The notes under the pieces were generated by a model. That model was not told the DNA's origin. It ran no database searches and saw only the letters and a list, made by a program, of their open reading frames with translations. 27,701 nucleotides of DNA, from positions 1-27,701 of the forward strand of contig DDUQ01000055.1 of assembly GCA_002344885.1 (NCBI GenBank), written 5' to 3'. The DNA comes from Comamonadaceae bacterium UBA2334. GTDB lineage: Bacteria > Pseudomonadota > Gammaproteobacteria > Burkholderiales > Burkholderiaceae_C. Shown here one piece after another: positions 15,663-23,241 of the stretch (positions within the stretch are counted from its first letter, which is position 1; the number at the start of each line of letters is the position of its first letter). The position numbers and the translations under genes were made by a program.

Positions 15663-17255
15663 ATGAAGCCTGATTCACAGCCAACTGCCCACTCCAGCGC
15701 ACCTGCAAACAGCAGTTCGTCGAGCCGCTTGACCCACACTGCGCCGCGTTGGTGGCTTGCGGTGCCGGTGTTGGGTTTGGTGGCGTGCTCCAGTACCCAG
15801 TTTCCGGCCGATCAACCCTTGCCGACCGACCCGCCTTCGCGCTGGTCCTGGCAGGAGCGCACCACCCCAACGGGTACGCCAGGGTCGGAAGCTGCTGTGC
15901 CAGCTTCGGAAGCACCCGTGGCCGCTGTCGCATCCAGCGTAACGACCGTACCCACCGTACCCACCGTGCCGACGGCACCTGCCGGACCCGTAGCAAACCC
16001 TGTACCGGCCTTGTCACCCGCTCCGGCGGCGGCCGCCGTCCAGCCAGAACGAACTGTGCCAGCGCCCGCACCCGCGACACCGGCTGCTGCGACTCCGCCT
16101 GCCGCCCAGCCGGCCCCCCTGCCTGTGGTCACTCCCAGCAGCCCACCTGTGCCCGTTGCGCCAGTTACGGCAGCGCCGGCACCCGTGGCCACGCCCGCTG
16201 AACCGACGCGTCAGGTGGCGCAGGTGGTTGCATCTCCCGCTGGCACGCAAGGTGCCGCCTTGCCGGGGGCATCAACCGTGCCCGATGCGCCGGAGGTGTT
16301 CGGGCCTGCACCCAAGCCTGCCGCGCGTCGCGCCCCGGTACAGCGTGTGCGGCCCAGCAACCGCGCCATGGGTGAGTTTGTGCGCTCCTACACCTGCGCA
16401 GGTCGCGATATCAGCGTGGGTGTGGTGGGCCTGGGTTTGCGTCTGATGGACGGCGGTGGCGTATACGAGCTGTCACCCGTCCAGGGTGGAGCGGGGCAGG
16501 TGTACACCGGCCAGGGGCCCATGGGGACGGCCAAGCTGGTGCTCAATGGCGACCAGTTGTCGGCAGAGGTCAACGGCCGTGCTTTGCGTGCCTGTGAGTT
16601 GACGCGCCGCTGGCCCATGCCCGCGTTCAGGGCACTGGGGCACGAGCCCAGCTGGCTGCTCAAGGGCGAGCTGGAGCTGATGCATTGGACCGTGGCCGAC
16701 AAACTGGTGTCCGTTGCCGTGCAAGACAACCAGCCGATAGCACTTGGGCAACCGCTGCGCATGGGCAAAGACCCGGATGCGCCTGTGGTCGAGGTGCAGC
16801 ATGCAGTGTGCCGCGACACCGCCACCGGCATGCCCTTTCCGTACACGGTTCAGGTCAGTGCGGAGGGGCGCAGGTATGCCGGATGTGGTGGCGACACGCA
16901 CGCCATGCTGACCGGCCGCACCTGGGTGATCAGCGGGGTTGAGCAGAGCGCTATACCGTTGTCACCGCTGGGGCATGACATCAGCATCCGGTTCGACGGT
17001 CAAGGGCGGGTGAATGGTGTGGCGGCATGCAACCTGTTTTCAGGCATCTACGCGTTGACCGCCGAGCGGCTGTCGATCGGCTCACTGACCACCACGCGGC
17101 GTGCCTGTCCGGGTGGTGCCATGGTGCAGGAGCATGCCTTGCTTCGCGCATTGGAAACGGTGGTGCGGTTCGATGTGACGCCGTCAGGTGAGTTGACGCT
17201 GGTGACACGCGCTGCGGCTGACCAGGGCGAGGTGTCTGGCATCACGGCGCGTTGA
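15663..17255 (+). CDS. Lipoprotein with Pro/Ala stalk and MliC-like, COG3650-like and META-like domains
   Basis: The 530-residue product has a positively charged N-region, a hydrophobic stretch and a lipobox LVAC with Cys42, so it should be lipidated and held in an envelope membrane. Residues about 65-225 are a low-complexity stalk of Pro, Ala, Val and Thr. Three compact segments follow. Residues 238-312 (YTCAGRDI, closing Cys311) resemble MliC-type inhibitors of C-type lysozyme. Residues 318-408 (FRALGHEPSWLLKGE) resemble COG3650. Residues 415-517 (LTGRTWVISG, GVAACNLFSGIY, TTTRRACPG) resemble the META/HslJ domain. Paired cysteines 245/311, 383/408 and 456/482 suggest one disulfide per domain outside the cytoplasm. 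The role is unknown; envelope stress or lysozyme protection is plausible. Start at 15663 is the first ATG and leaves a long N-region of about 28 residues. Confidence 0.8.
   Translation: MKPDSQPTAHSSAPANSSSSSRLTHTAPRWWLAVPVLGLVACSSTQFPADQPLPTDPPSRWSWQERTTPTGTPGSEAAVPASEAPVAAVASSVTTVPTVPTVPTAPAGPVANPVPALSPAPAAAAVQPERTVPAPAPATPAAATPPAAQPAPLPVVTPSSPPVPVAPVTAAPAPVATPAEPTRQVAQVVASPAGTQGAALPGASTVPDAPEVFGPAPKPAARRAPVQRVRPSNRAMGEFVRSYTCAGRDISVGVVGLGLRLMDGGGVYELSPVQGGAGQVYTGQGPMGTAKLVLNGDQLSAEVNGRALRACELTRRWPMPAFRALGHEPSWLLKGELELMHWTVADKLVSVAVQDNQPIALGQPLRMGKDPDAPVVEVQHAVCRDTATGMPFPYTVQVSAEGRRYAGCGGDTHAMLTGRTWVISGVEQSAIPLSPLGHDISIRFDGQGRVNGVAACNLFSGIYALTAERLSIGSLTTTRRACPGGAMVQEHALLRALETVVRFDVTPSGELTLVTRAAADQGEVSGITAR
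15945..15971 (+). repeat. 9-bp tandem repeat in the lipoprotein stalk
   Basis: ACCGTACCC occurs twice in tandem and is followed by ACCGTGCCG, encoding TVPTVPTVP. It lies in a longer Pro/Ala/Val-coding low-complexity stretch, so stalk length could vary between strains by slippage. Confidence 0.6.
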
Positions 17256-17404
17256 GTCTGTCAGGGTGTGGGCACCTGCGGTTTGCCAACCCACTCGGGA
17301 CTAACCCTTGCTGGGCCGGTGACAGACACGGAGGAGACAAGTGCCGTTGCGGGGGTGCTCGCACAATCGCCACTTTCTTCAGCCATCCGAGGACGCTTCA
17401 CGCC

Positions 17405-18217
17405 ATGTCACGCACCATTCAACAGTTGTTCAGTTTGTCAGGCAAGACCGCGCTGGTCACCGGCGGGTCGCGGGGCCTGGGGTTGCAGATGGCGCATGCG
17501 CTGGGCGAAGCCGGGGCGCGCATCATGCTGTCGTCGCGCAAGGCGGCGGACCTGGAGGACTCGGTGGCCAGCCTGCAGGCTGCGGGCATCGATGCACGCT
17601 GGGTCGCGGCGGACTGTTCGGACGAGGGCAGCATCCAGCATCTGGTCGATGAAACGCTGCAGCGCATGGGCGACATCGACATCTTGGTGAACAACGCGGG
17701 TGCCACCTGGGGTGCCCCCGCCGAAGACCACCCCGTGGCTGCTTGGGACAAAGTGATGAACCTGAACGTGCGCGGCTATTTCCTGCTGGCGCAGCAGGTG
17801 GCCCGGCGCAGCATGCTGAAGGTGCCCGAAGGTGCGCAGCGGCCACGTGGCGGGCGTATCCTGAACGTGGCCAGCATCGCGGGCCTGGGCGGCAACCCGC
17901 CCGGCATGCAGACGGTGGCGTACAACACGTCCAAGGCCGCCGTGATCAACTTCACCCGGGCGCTGGCGTGCGAATGGGGCCCGCGCGGCATCAACGTGAA
18001 CGCGGTGTGTCCCGGTTTTTTCCCCAGCAAGATGACCGCTGGCCTGTTGGAAAAGCTGGGTGCCGACAAGATGGCAGCCCATGCGCCGCTGCGCCGACTG
18101 GGTGACGACGAAGACCTGAAAGGGCTCACGGTGCTGCTGGCGTCTGACGCCGGCAAGCACATCACCGGGCAATGGGTGGCCGTGGACGGTGGCGTGAGTT
18201 CGCTGGTGGGAGGATGA
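17405..18217 (+). CDS. SDR-family oxidoreductase
   Basis: This NAD(P)-dependent short-chain dehydrogenase of 270 residues has the cofactor loop TGGSRGLG (19-26) and NNAG (96-99). The catalytic Ser157 (VASIAG), Tyr173 and Lys177 (YNTSK) are present, as is the terminal DGGVSS. The arginine in SSRKAADLE after strand 2 favours NADPH. It resembles gluconate 5-dehydrogenase-like and 3-oxoacyl-ACP reductase-like SDRs, and the substrate is not predictable. The ATG at 17405 is chosen because similarity begins there; an upstream start at 17252 adds 51 residues with no SDR character. The thioesterase gene follows after 56 bp, so they may be co-transcribed. Confidence 0.94.
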   Translation: MSRTIQQLFSLSGKTALVTGGSRGLGLQMAHALGEAGARIMLSSRKAADLEDSVASLQAAGIDARWVAADCSDEGSIQHLVDETLQRMGDIDILVNNAGATWGAPAEDHPVAAWDKVMNLNVRGYFLLAQQVARRSMLKVPEGAQRPRGGRILNVASIAGLGGNPPGMQTVAYNTSKAAVINFTRALACEWGPRGINVNAVCPGFFPSKMTAGLLEKLGADKMAAHAPLRRLGDDEDLKGLTVLLASDAGKHITGQWVAVDGGVSSLVGG

Positions 18218-18273
18218 TCGGGGCAGCGCAGTCAACTTTCTCTGACCACACCTGACCGTTTCGGCCCACACAC

Positions 18274-18741
18274 ATGGATTTCTCTGTACACATTCCCTTC
18301 GTCGAGCATCTGGGCTTCGAGCTGTTGCAGATGGCTGGTGGTGAAGCCTGCATCCGTTTTGCACCCAAGCCCGAACACCTGAATTCTTTCAGCGTGGTGC
18401 ACGGTGGCGCCAGCATGACCTTGCTCGACGTGGTCATGGCCCATGCGGCGCGCAGCGCCCTGGCAGGCGCCGAAGCCGACATGGGGTGCGTCACCATCGA
18501 GATGAAAACCAGCTTCATGCAGGCTGCGCGTGGCGATGGCCGGCCGCTGACCGCCCATGGCAAGCTGCTGCACCGCACGGCCACCATGGCCTTCACCGAA
18601 GGGCGGGTGGTGGACGATCAAGGCCGGTTGTGTGCGCATGCCACGGCCACGTTCAAGTACGTGCCTCGCCTGCCCACCGGCAAGCGCGGGGTGAACGCAT
18701 TGAACGCGGCGCCACCCCCGGCCCAGGTGCCGACCGACTGA
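18274..18741 (+). CDS. PaaI-family hotdog thioesterase
   Basis: This is a 155-residue single hotdog domain with the PaaI-type catalytic region VVHGGASMTLLDVVMA (HGG at 43-45, Asp52), and the MKTSFMQAA and TATFKYV strands. These enzymes hydrolyse short- or aryl-acyl-CoA and free CoA. The C-terminus (about 133-155) is a Pro/Ala-rich tail without obvious function. It lies between an SDR and an MDR reductase gene, so it may relieve CoA trapping in the same pathway. No strong Shine-Dalgarno is visible before the ATG. Confidence 0.9.
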   Translation: MDFSVHIPFVEHLGFELLQMAGGEACIRFAPKPEHLNSFSVVHGGASMTLLDVVMAHAARSALAGAEADMGCVTIEMKTSFMQAARGDGRPLTAHGKLLHRTATMAFTEGRVVDDQGRLCAHATATFKYVPRLPTGKRGVNALNAAPPPAQVPTD

Positions 18742-18757
18742 TTGTTGCTTTTTTGCG

Positions 18758-18779
18758 CGCTACCGATTGATAGGTGGCG
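18758..18779. terminator. Weak hairpin between thioesterase and reductase genes
   Basis: CGCTACC (18758-18764) pairs with GGTGGCG (18773-18779), with one U-G wobble, around an 8-nt loop. T-rich DNA lies on both sides (a run of six T just upstream and TTTGTTTGCTATTTTG downstream), so it could act as a weak bidirectional terminator or attenuator. Confidence 0.35.
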
Positions 18780-18811
18780 TTTGTTTGCTATTTTGTTTGC
18801 GAGGATCAACC

Positions 18812-19828
18812 ATGCCCTTGAATCAGCAGATCGTTCTGGACAACCGGCCCGTTGGCGAAGCCACTGCGTCCAATTTCAGGCTGGTGACCGCCGAGACACC
18901 GCCCTTGGCCGATGGTCAGGTGCTGGTGCGTCACCATTACCTCAGCCTGGACCCCTACATGCGTGGCCGCATGAACGAGGGCAAGAGCTACGCCGCTGCA
19001 CAGGCGCTGGGCGAGGTGATGATCGGCGGCACAGCGGGTGAAGTGGTGGAAAGCCGCCACCCCAAGTACCAGCCCGGTGACCGGGTGGTGGGCATGGGCG
19101 GCTGGCAGGCGTACAGCGTGGTCGATGGCAACGTGCCCGGCCTGTTGCGCCGGGTGGACACCACCCACGTGCCGCTCAGCCACTATCTGGGTGCGGTGGG
19201 CATGCCGGGCGTCACGGCCTGGTACGGTCTGGTGAAGATCATCGCCCCCAAGGCGGGTGACACGGTGGTGGTCAGTGCGGCGGCAGGGGCCGTGGGCAGT
19301 GCCTTCGGTGCACTGGCCAAGGCCAGGGGTTGCCGCGTGGTGGGCATTGCCGGCGGGGCCGACAAGTGCCAGTACGCGGTGCAGGAACTCGGCTTCGATG
19401 CCTGCGTGGACTACAAGGAGCATGCCGATTTCGTCAGCCTGTCCAAGGCGCTGAAGGCGGTCTGCCCTGATGGCATCGACGGCTATTTCGAGAACGTCGG
19501 TGGCATGGTGCTCGACGCCGTGCTGCTTCGCACCAACGCGTTTGCCCGCATCGCCGTGTGCGGCATGATCGCTGGCTACAACGGTGCACCCCTGCCATTG
19601 GCCAACCCGGCGCTGATCCTGGTCAACCGGCTCAAGGTCGAAGGCTTCATCGTCAGCGAGCACATGGAAGTGTGGCCCGACGCACTGGCCGAGCTGGGTA
19701 CGCTGGTGGGCAGCGGACGGTTCCGCCCCCGCGAAAGCGTGGCGCAGGGCCTGGAGGCCGCGCCAGAGGCGTTTCTGGGCTTGCTCAAAGGCAAAAACTT
19801 CGGCAAGCAACTGGTGAAGCTCGCCTGA
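18812..19828 (+). CDS. NADP-dependent MDR oxidoreductase (prostaglandin reductase/CurA-like)
   Basis: This zinc-free medium-chain reductase of 338 residues reduces the double bond of alpha,beta-unsaturated ketones or aldehydes with NADPH. Its signatures are LSLDPYMRGRMN (45-56), the nucleotide-binding AAAGAVGS (156-163), GIAGGADKC (178-186) and FENVGG. These are typical of the leukotriene B4 12-hydroxydehydrogenase / curcumin reductase CurA group. The C-terminal KNFGKQLVKL is also characteristic. GAGGA lies 6 bp before the ATG. The GST-like gene follows after 26 bp, so the two are likely in one operon; both handle reactive electrophiles. Physiological substrate unknown. Confidence 0.94.
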   Translation: MPLNQQIVLDNRPVGEATASNFRLVTAETPPLADGQVLVRHHYLSLDPYMRGRMNEGKSYAAAQALGEVMIGGTAGEVVESRHPKYQPGDRVVGMGGWQAYSVVDGNVPGLLRRVDTTHVPLSHYLGAVGMPGVTAWYGLVKIIAPKAGDTVVVSAAAGAVGSAFGALAKARGCRVVGIAGGADKCQYAVQELGFDACVDYKEHADFVSLSKALKAVCPDGIDGYFENVGGMVLDAVLLRTNAFARIAVCGMIAGYNGAPLPLANPALILVNRLKVEGFIVSEHMEVWPDALAELGTLVGSGRFRPRESVAQGLEAAPEAFLGLLKGKNFGKQLVKLA

Positions 19829-19854
19829 TACCTGACGGCACGAAGGAACCCACC

Positions 19855-20838
19855 ATGGCCGACCTCTACCTGCACCACTACCCCATGTCGCCCTTTGCCG
19901 AGAAGGTGCGGCTGATGCTGGGGTTCAAGCAACTGGCCTGGCATTCGGTCATCGTGCCGTCGGTCATGCCCAAGCCCGATGTGGTGGCGCTGACGGGCGG
20001 CTACCGCAAGGTGCCGTTCCTGCAGATGGGCAACGACGTGTTCTGCGACACCAACCTGATTGCCGTCGTGCTGGAACACCTCGCCCCCACGCCGTCCTTC
20101 TTCCCCAACGGGCAACGCGGGCTGAACCGGGTGGTCGCGCAGTGGGCCGACCACCAGTTGTTCTGGGCTGGCATGGCCTACAACTTCCAGCCACGCGGCA
20201 TGCAGCAGTTGTTCGAAGGCGCACCGCCCGAGGCCATCAAGGCCTTCGGTGCCGACCGGGGCGCGATGTCCGCCGGCATGACGCGGGTGCGTCCCGGGGA
20301 TGGCACCTCTGCCTACCGGAGTTACCTGCGTCGCCTGGCCGACATGCTGGCCGAGCAGGAAACCGATGCCGAGGGACAGCCCGTCTTTCTGCTGGGGCAC
20401 GGCGCACCCAGCCTGGCCGACTTTGCGGCGTACCACACGGTCTGGTTCACCCGCCACCAGGTGCCTTCGCTGGCGGGCGTGCTCGATGCCACGCCTGCCG
20501 TCGCCGACTGGTTGAGCCGCATGGTGGCGCTGGGCCATGGCAGCATGGTGCGTGCCAAGGCGGAACAAGCCATAGCAGCCAGTGCAGCTGCATCAAGCGC
20601 TGGTGAGCGAAATGACTTGAAAATTTTTGGTGAACATGAGGCATTCCAGGACGACCATGGCATTCCACTGGGCACGCTGGTGACCCTGGCCGCCGAAAGC
20701 TTTGGCACCGAGGTGACCGAGGGCACGCTCCTGGCAGCCACCCGCACGCGCTACACCTTGCAACACACCCATGAACGCGCGGGCACGGTGCGGGTGCACT
20801 TTCCGCGCGTGGGCTACGTGTTGAAGGCGGTGGCGTGA
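19855..20838 (+). CDS. Glutathione S-transferase-like protein with extra C-terminal domain
   Basis: This 327-residue protein has an N-terminal thioredoxin-fold GST domain (about 1-80). Ser12 lies in YPMSPFAEKVR, Val-Pro at 53-54 provides the cis-proline, and CDTN (64-67) is the glutathione-contact position. An all-helical GST C-domain runs to about 235. A low-complexity Ala/Ser linker (239-252) is followed by a roughly 70-residue segment (about 258-327) rich in beta strands that is not part of a normal GST. GAAGGAA precedes the ATG. The stop codon overlaps the acetyltransferase start (GTGA). Cofactor use and substrate are unknown. The linker coincides with a repeat-like AT-richer stretch, listed separately. 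Confidence 0.85.
   Translation: MADLYLHHYPMSPFAEKVRLMLGFKQLAWHSVIVPSVMPKPDVVALTGGYRKVPFLQMGNDVFCDTNLIAVVLEHLAPTPSFFPNGQRGLNRVVAQWADHQLFWAGMAYNFQPRGMQQLFEGAPPEAIKAFGADRGAMSAGMTRVRPGDGTSAYRSYLRRLADMLAEQETDAEGQPVFLLGHGAPSLADFAAYHTVWFTRHQVPSLAGVLDATPAVADWLSRMVALGHGSMVRAKAEQAIAASAAASSAGERNDLKIFGEHEAFQDDHGIPLGTLVTLAAESFGTEVTEGTLLAATRTRYTLQHTHERAGTVRVHFPRVGYVLKAVA
20571..20630. repeat. Possible interspersed short repeat forming a linker in the GST-like gene
   Basis: The segment starts CATAGCAGCC, contains ATCAAGCGCTGG, and ends with AATGACTTGAAAATTTTT. It is AT-richer than its surroundings and encodes the linker at about residues 239-259 between the GST and C-terminal domains. It shares AAGCGCTGG with 13030-13080. 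It resembles, from memory, short palindromic repeats common in Comamonadaceae; no search was run. Confidence 0.4.
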
Positions 20839-21338
20839 GCCTGACCGCAGAGGAGCAGCTGGCACAGGCTCAATGTGCAGCGGGGCTGACGTGGCGTTGC
20901 CAGCCGTTTGCTGCGTTGACGGTGTCCGAGTTGTACGCGCTGTTGCGGTTGCGCTCGGAGGTGTTTGTGGTGGAGCAGGCCTGCCTGTTCCAGGACATGG
21001 ACGGTCTGGATGACGCGTGCCACCACCTGATGGGCCTCGACTCAACGGGCCAACTGCTGGCGTATGCACGGTTGGTGCCCAAAGGTGTCACGTTTGCGGA
21101 GGCCAGCATCGGCCGGGTGGTGACATCGCCCCTTGCCAGGGGAAGCGCCCTGGGGCACGCCCTGATGGCCGAGGCATTGGCCCGGCTGGCGGACCTGTGG
21201 GGCGTACAGCCTGTTCGCATCGGTGCGCAGGCGCACTTGCAGGGGTTTTATGGCCGCCACGGCTTTGTGGCGGAAGGGTCTGGTTACATCGAAGACGGCA
21301 TTCCCCATGTGGAAATGTGCCGGCTTCCCAAGGTCTGA
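20835..21338 (+). CDS. ElaA-like GNAT acetyltransferase
   Basis: This 167-residue protein carries ElaA/GNAT features. LYALLRLRSEVFVVEQ (34-49) is the ElaA N-terminal signature; strands around YARLVPKGV and IGRVVTSPLARG (92-103) provide the acetyl-CoA site; AQAHLQGFYGRHGF (131-144) is the C-terminal motif. The GTG start overlaps the GST-like gene's TGA stop as GTGA, and this overlap decides the start. The acceptor substrate is unknown. Confidence 0.9.
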   Translation: MSLTAEEQLAQAQCAAGLTWRCQPFAALTVSELYALLRLRSEVFVVEQACLFQDMDGLDDACHHLMGLDSTGQLLAYARLVPKGVTFAEASIGRVVTSPLARGSALGHALMAEALARLADLWGVQPVRIGAQAHLQGFYGRHGFVAEGSGYIEDGIPHVEMCRLPKV

Positions 21339-21352
21339 AGAAAGGTTTCAAC

Positions 21353-22258
21353 ATGCTCAGTCAGTTTTCTGGCAAGACGGCGGTGCTCACGGGTGCGGCA
21401 TCGGGGTTCGGTTTGGAGGTCGCGCGCATTGCCGCAGCGCGGGGCATGAACCTGGTTCTGGTGGATGTGCAGCAAGACGCACTGGCCCAGGCAGAAGCGG
21501 AGCTGGTCGCCACCGGTGTGCAGGTGATGGCCCGGCGCGTGGATGTGTCAAACGCCACCGCCATGGACACGCTGGCGGCCGATGTGGTTGACCGGTTCGG
21601 TGCGCCGCACTTTGTGTTCAACAACGCGGGTGTGGGCAGTGCCGGGCTGGTGTGGGAACACGCCGTGGCCGACTGGGAGTGGGTGCTGGGCGTGAACGTG
21701 TGGGGCGTGGTGCATGGTGTGCGGTGTTTCACGCCACACATGCTGGCGGCGGCGAAGGCTGACCCTGCCTGGCAGGGGCACATTGTCAACACGGCCAGCA
21801 TGGCCGGTCTGCTGACAGCGCCTAACATGGGCGTCTACAACGTCAGCAAACATGCGGTGGTCGCCTTGAGTGAAACGCTGTACCAGGACCTGTCGCTGGT
21901 CACCGTCCAGGTGGGGGCCAGTGTGTTGTGTCCCTACTTCGTGCCGACCGGCATCAGCCAGAGCCACCGCAACCGCCCGGCTGAACTGGCGGCTGCCGAA
22001 CGGCCCACGCAGAGCCAACTCATCGGCCAGGCCATGAGTGACAAGGCCGTCAACAGCGGCAAAGTGTCAGCAGCCGAAGTGGCACAGATGGTGTTCGATG
22101 CCATCGAGGCCAACCGCTTCTACATCTACAGCCATCCGCAAGCATTGGGCAACGTCTCTCAGCGCATGGAAGCCTTGGTGGCTGCCCGCAACCCGCCCGA
22201 CCCGTTTGCCGAGCGCCCCGACGTGGGTGCCAAACTGCGGGCGGCGTTGCAGGCCTGA
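21353..22258 (+). CDS. SDR-family oxidoreductase (second)
   Basis: This 301-residue short-chain dehydrogenase has cofactor loop TGAASGFG (13-20), Asp38 after strand 2 (LVDVQ, favouring NAD), NNAG (90-93), catalytic Ser149, Tyr162 and Lys166 (YNVSK). The C-terminal region (about 200-301) is longer than in a minimal SDR. GAAGAAAGG precedes the ATG by a few bases. It lies 14 bp after the acetyltransferase gene and probably shares its transcript. It is not closely similar to the SDR at 17405-18217 beyond family motifs. Substrate unknown. Confidence 0.94.
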   Translation: MLSQFSGKTAVLTGAASGFGLEVARIAAARGMNLVLVDVQQDALAQAEAELVATGVQVMARRVDVSNATAMDTLAADVVDRFGAPHFVFNNAGVGSAGLVWEHAVADWEWVLGVNVWGVVHGVRCFTPHMLAAAKADPAWQGHIVNTASMAGLLTAPNMGVYNVSKHAVVALSETLYQDLSLVTVQVGASVLCPYFVPTGISQSHRNRPAELAAAERPTQSQLIGQAMSDKAVNSGKVSAAEVAQMVFDAIEANRFYIYSHPQALGNVSQRMEALVAARNPPDPFAERPDVGAKLRAALQA

Positions 22259-22380
22259 CCCACGCTTCCCGCCGTTTTCTATTTTTCTCTCCGCCGCCGA
22301 TGGGGATGGCGAGCGGGGCAGAGAAGGGGACGGAGGAGGGGATGGGCTATGCTGTGGGCTCGATGTTTCGGGGGCAATGC

Positions 22381-23241
22381 ATGACACACACAGCAGACTG
22401 GCTCGCCGCTTCCCAGCGGGGACACCTCTATCGGCTCAAACGGGTGTTGGGGGCGGCGTGTGTTGCCTCGGTGTGCCTGTGGACGGCAACCGCAACGGCC
22501 CAGCCAGCCGGAGGCGGTGCGCCGTCACCGCTTCGACTCTGTTATGAACGCATGGACATCCCGCCCTGGCGCACGCTGGACGGCAAGGGTTTGAACATCG
22601 AGCTCATCCGCATGGCGGCGGCCAGGGCGGGTGTCAGCATCGAGTTTGTGACCTTGCCCTGGAAGCGCTGCCTGTCGGAAATGCAGGACGGCAGTTTGCA
22701 GGGTGTGTTCGCTGCCAGCTTCTCGCCTGACCGCCTGAGCCTGGGGGCGTATCCGGGTGGCAAGGTGGCCGATCCGGCGCTTCAGTTGTATGTGGATGGG
22801 TACGTGCTGGTGAAGCGCAAGCAGGACGCCGTTCAGTGGGACGGCAAGTCCATGTCGGGCGCACAGGGTGCCGTGGGGGCGCAGGTGGGGTATTCGGTGG
22901 CGAATGACTTGCGCAGGATGGGCGTGCCCGTCGATGAGAGCAGCCAGACGGCACTGGAGCTGCTGCAGAAGCTTCAGCTGGGCCGGATCGGTGCGGCAGC
23001 CCTGGGCACGAGCGATGCCGCCAAGTTGCTGGCCGATACCGGCAAGCCCCATGCGTTGGCGGCCTCGCTGGAGGTGTTGCCCGTGCCGCTCGTCCAGAAA
23101 GCCTACTACCTGATGCTGTCGAACCAGCTGGTGCAGGACCACCCGGATGTGGCCAACCGCCTGTGGCAGCAGATCGGGGTGGCCAGGCGTTCGCCGCAAT
23201 ACCAGAAGCTTCTGAGCGAAGCGAAGGTGCACCAACCCTGA
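22381..23241 (+). CDS. Periplasmic solute-binding protein (SBP_bac_3-like), likely sensor partner
   Basis: A protein of about 286 residues with a signal peptide (hydrophobic LGAACVASVCLW, cleavage near ATATA-QPA), then a family 3-type binding fold: LRLCYERMDIPPWR, GLNIELIRMAAARAGVSIEFVTLPWKRCL and GVFAASFSPDR. No transporter permease or ATPase gene is near. Its stop overlaps the next gene's start as TGATG, and that gene encodes a histidine kinase. A sensor role, presenting a ligand to the kinase, is therefore plausible. The start is uncertain: an ATG at 22342 has a better Shine-Dalgarno (GGAGG at 22332-22336) but would lengthen the N-region to about 34 residues. The 22381 start has a weak GGGGG upstream. 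Ligand unknown. Confidence 0.85.
   Translation: MTHTADWLAASQRGHLYRLKRVLGAACVASVCLWTATATAQPAGGGAPSPLRLCYERMDIPPWRTLDGKGLNIELIRMAAARAGVSIEFVTLPWKRCLSEMQDGSLQGVFAASFSPDRLSLGAYPGGKVADPALQLYVDGYVLVKRKQDAVQWDGKSMSGAQGAVGAQVGYSVANDLRRMGVPVDESSQTALELLQKLQLGRIGAAALGTSDAAKLLADTGKPHALAASLEVLPVPLVQKAYYLMLSNQLVQDHPDVANRLWQQIGVARRSPQYQKLLSEAKVHQP

Noticed and set aside
14300..15673. 457-codon plus-strand frame opposite the GGDEF-EAL gene
   Set aside because: It is a shadow of the leftward gene, which has consistent PAS, GGDEF and EAL motifs.
15592..15739. Longer start (15739) for the membrane GGDEF-EAL protein
   Set aside because: It would overlap the start of the divergent lipoprotein gene and adds residues with no structural logic before the membrane helices.
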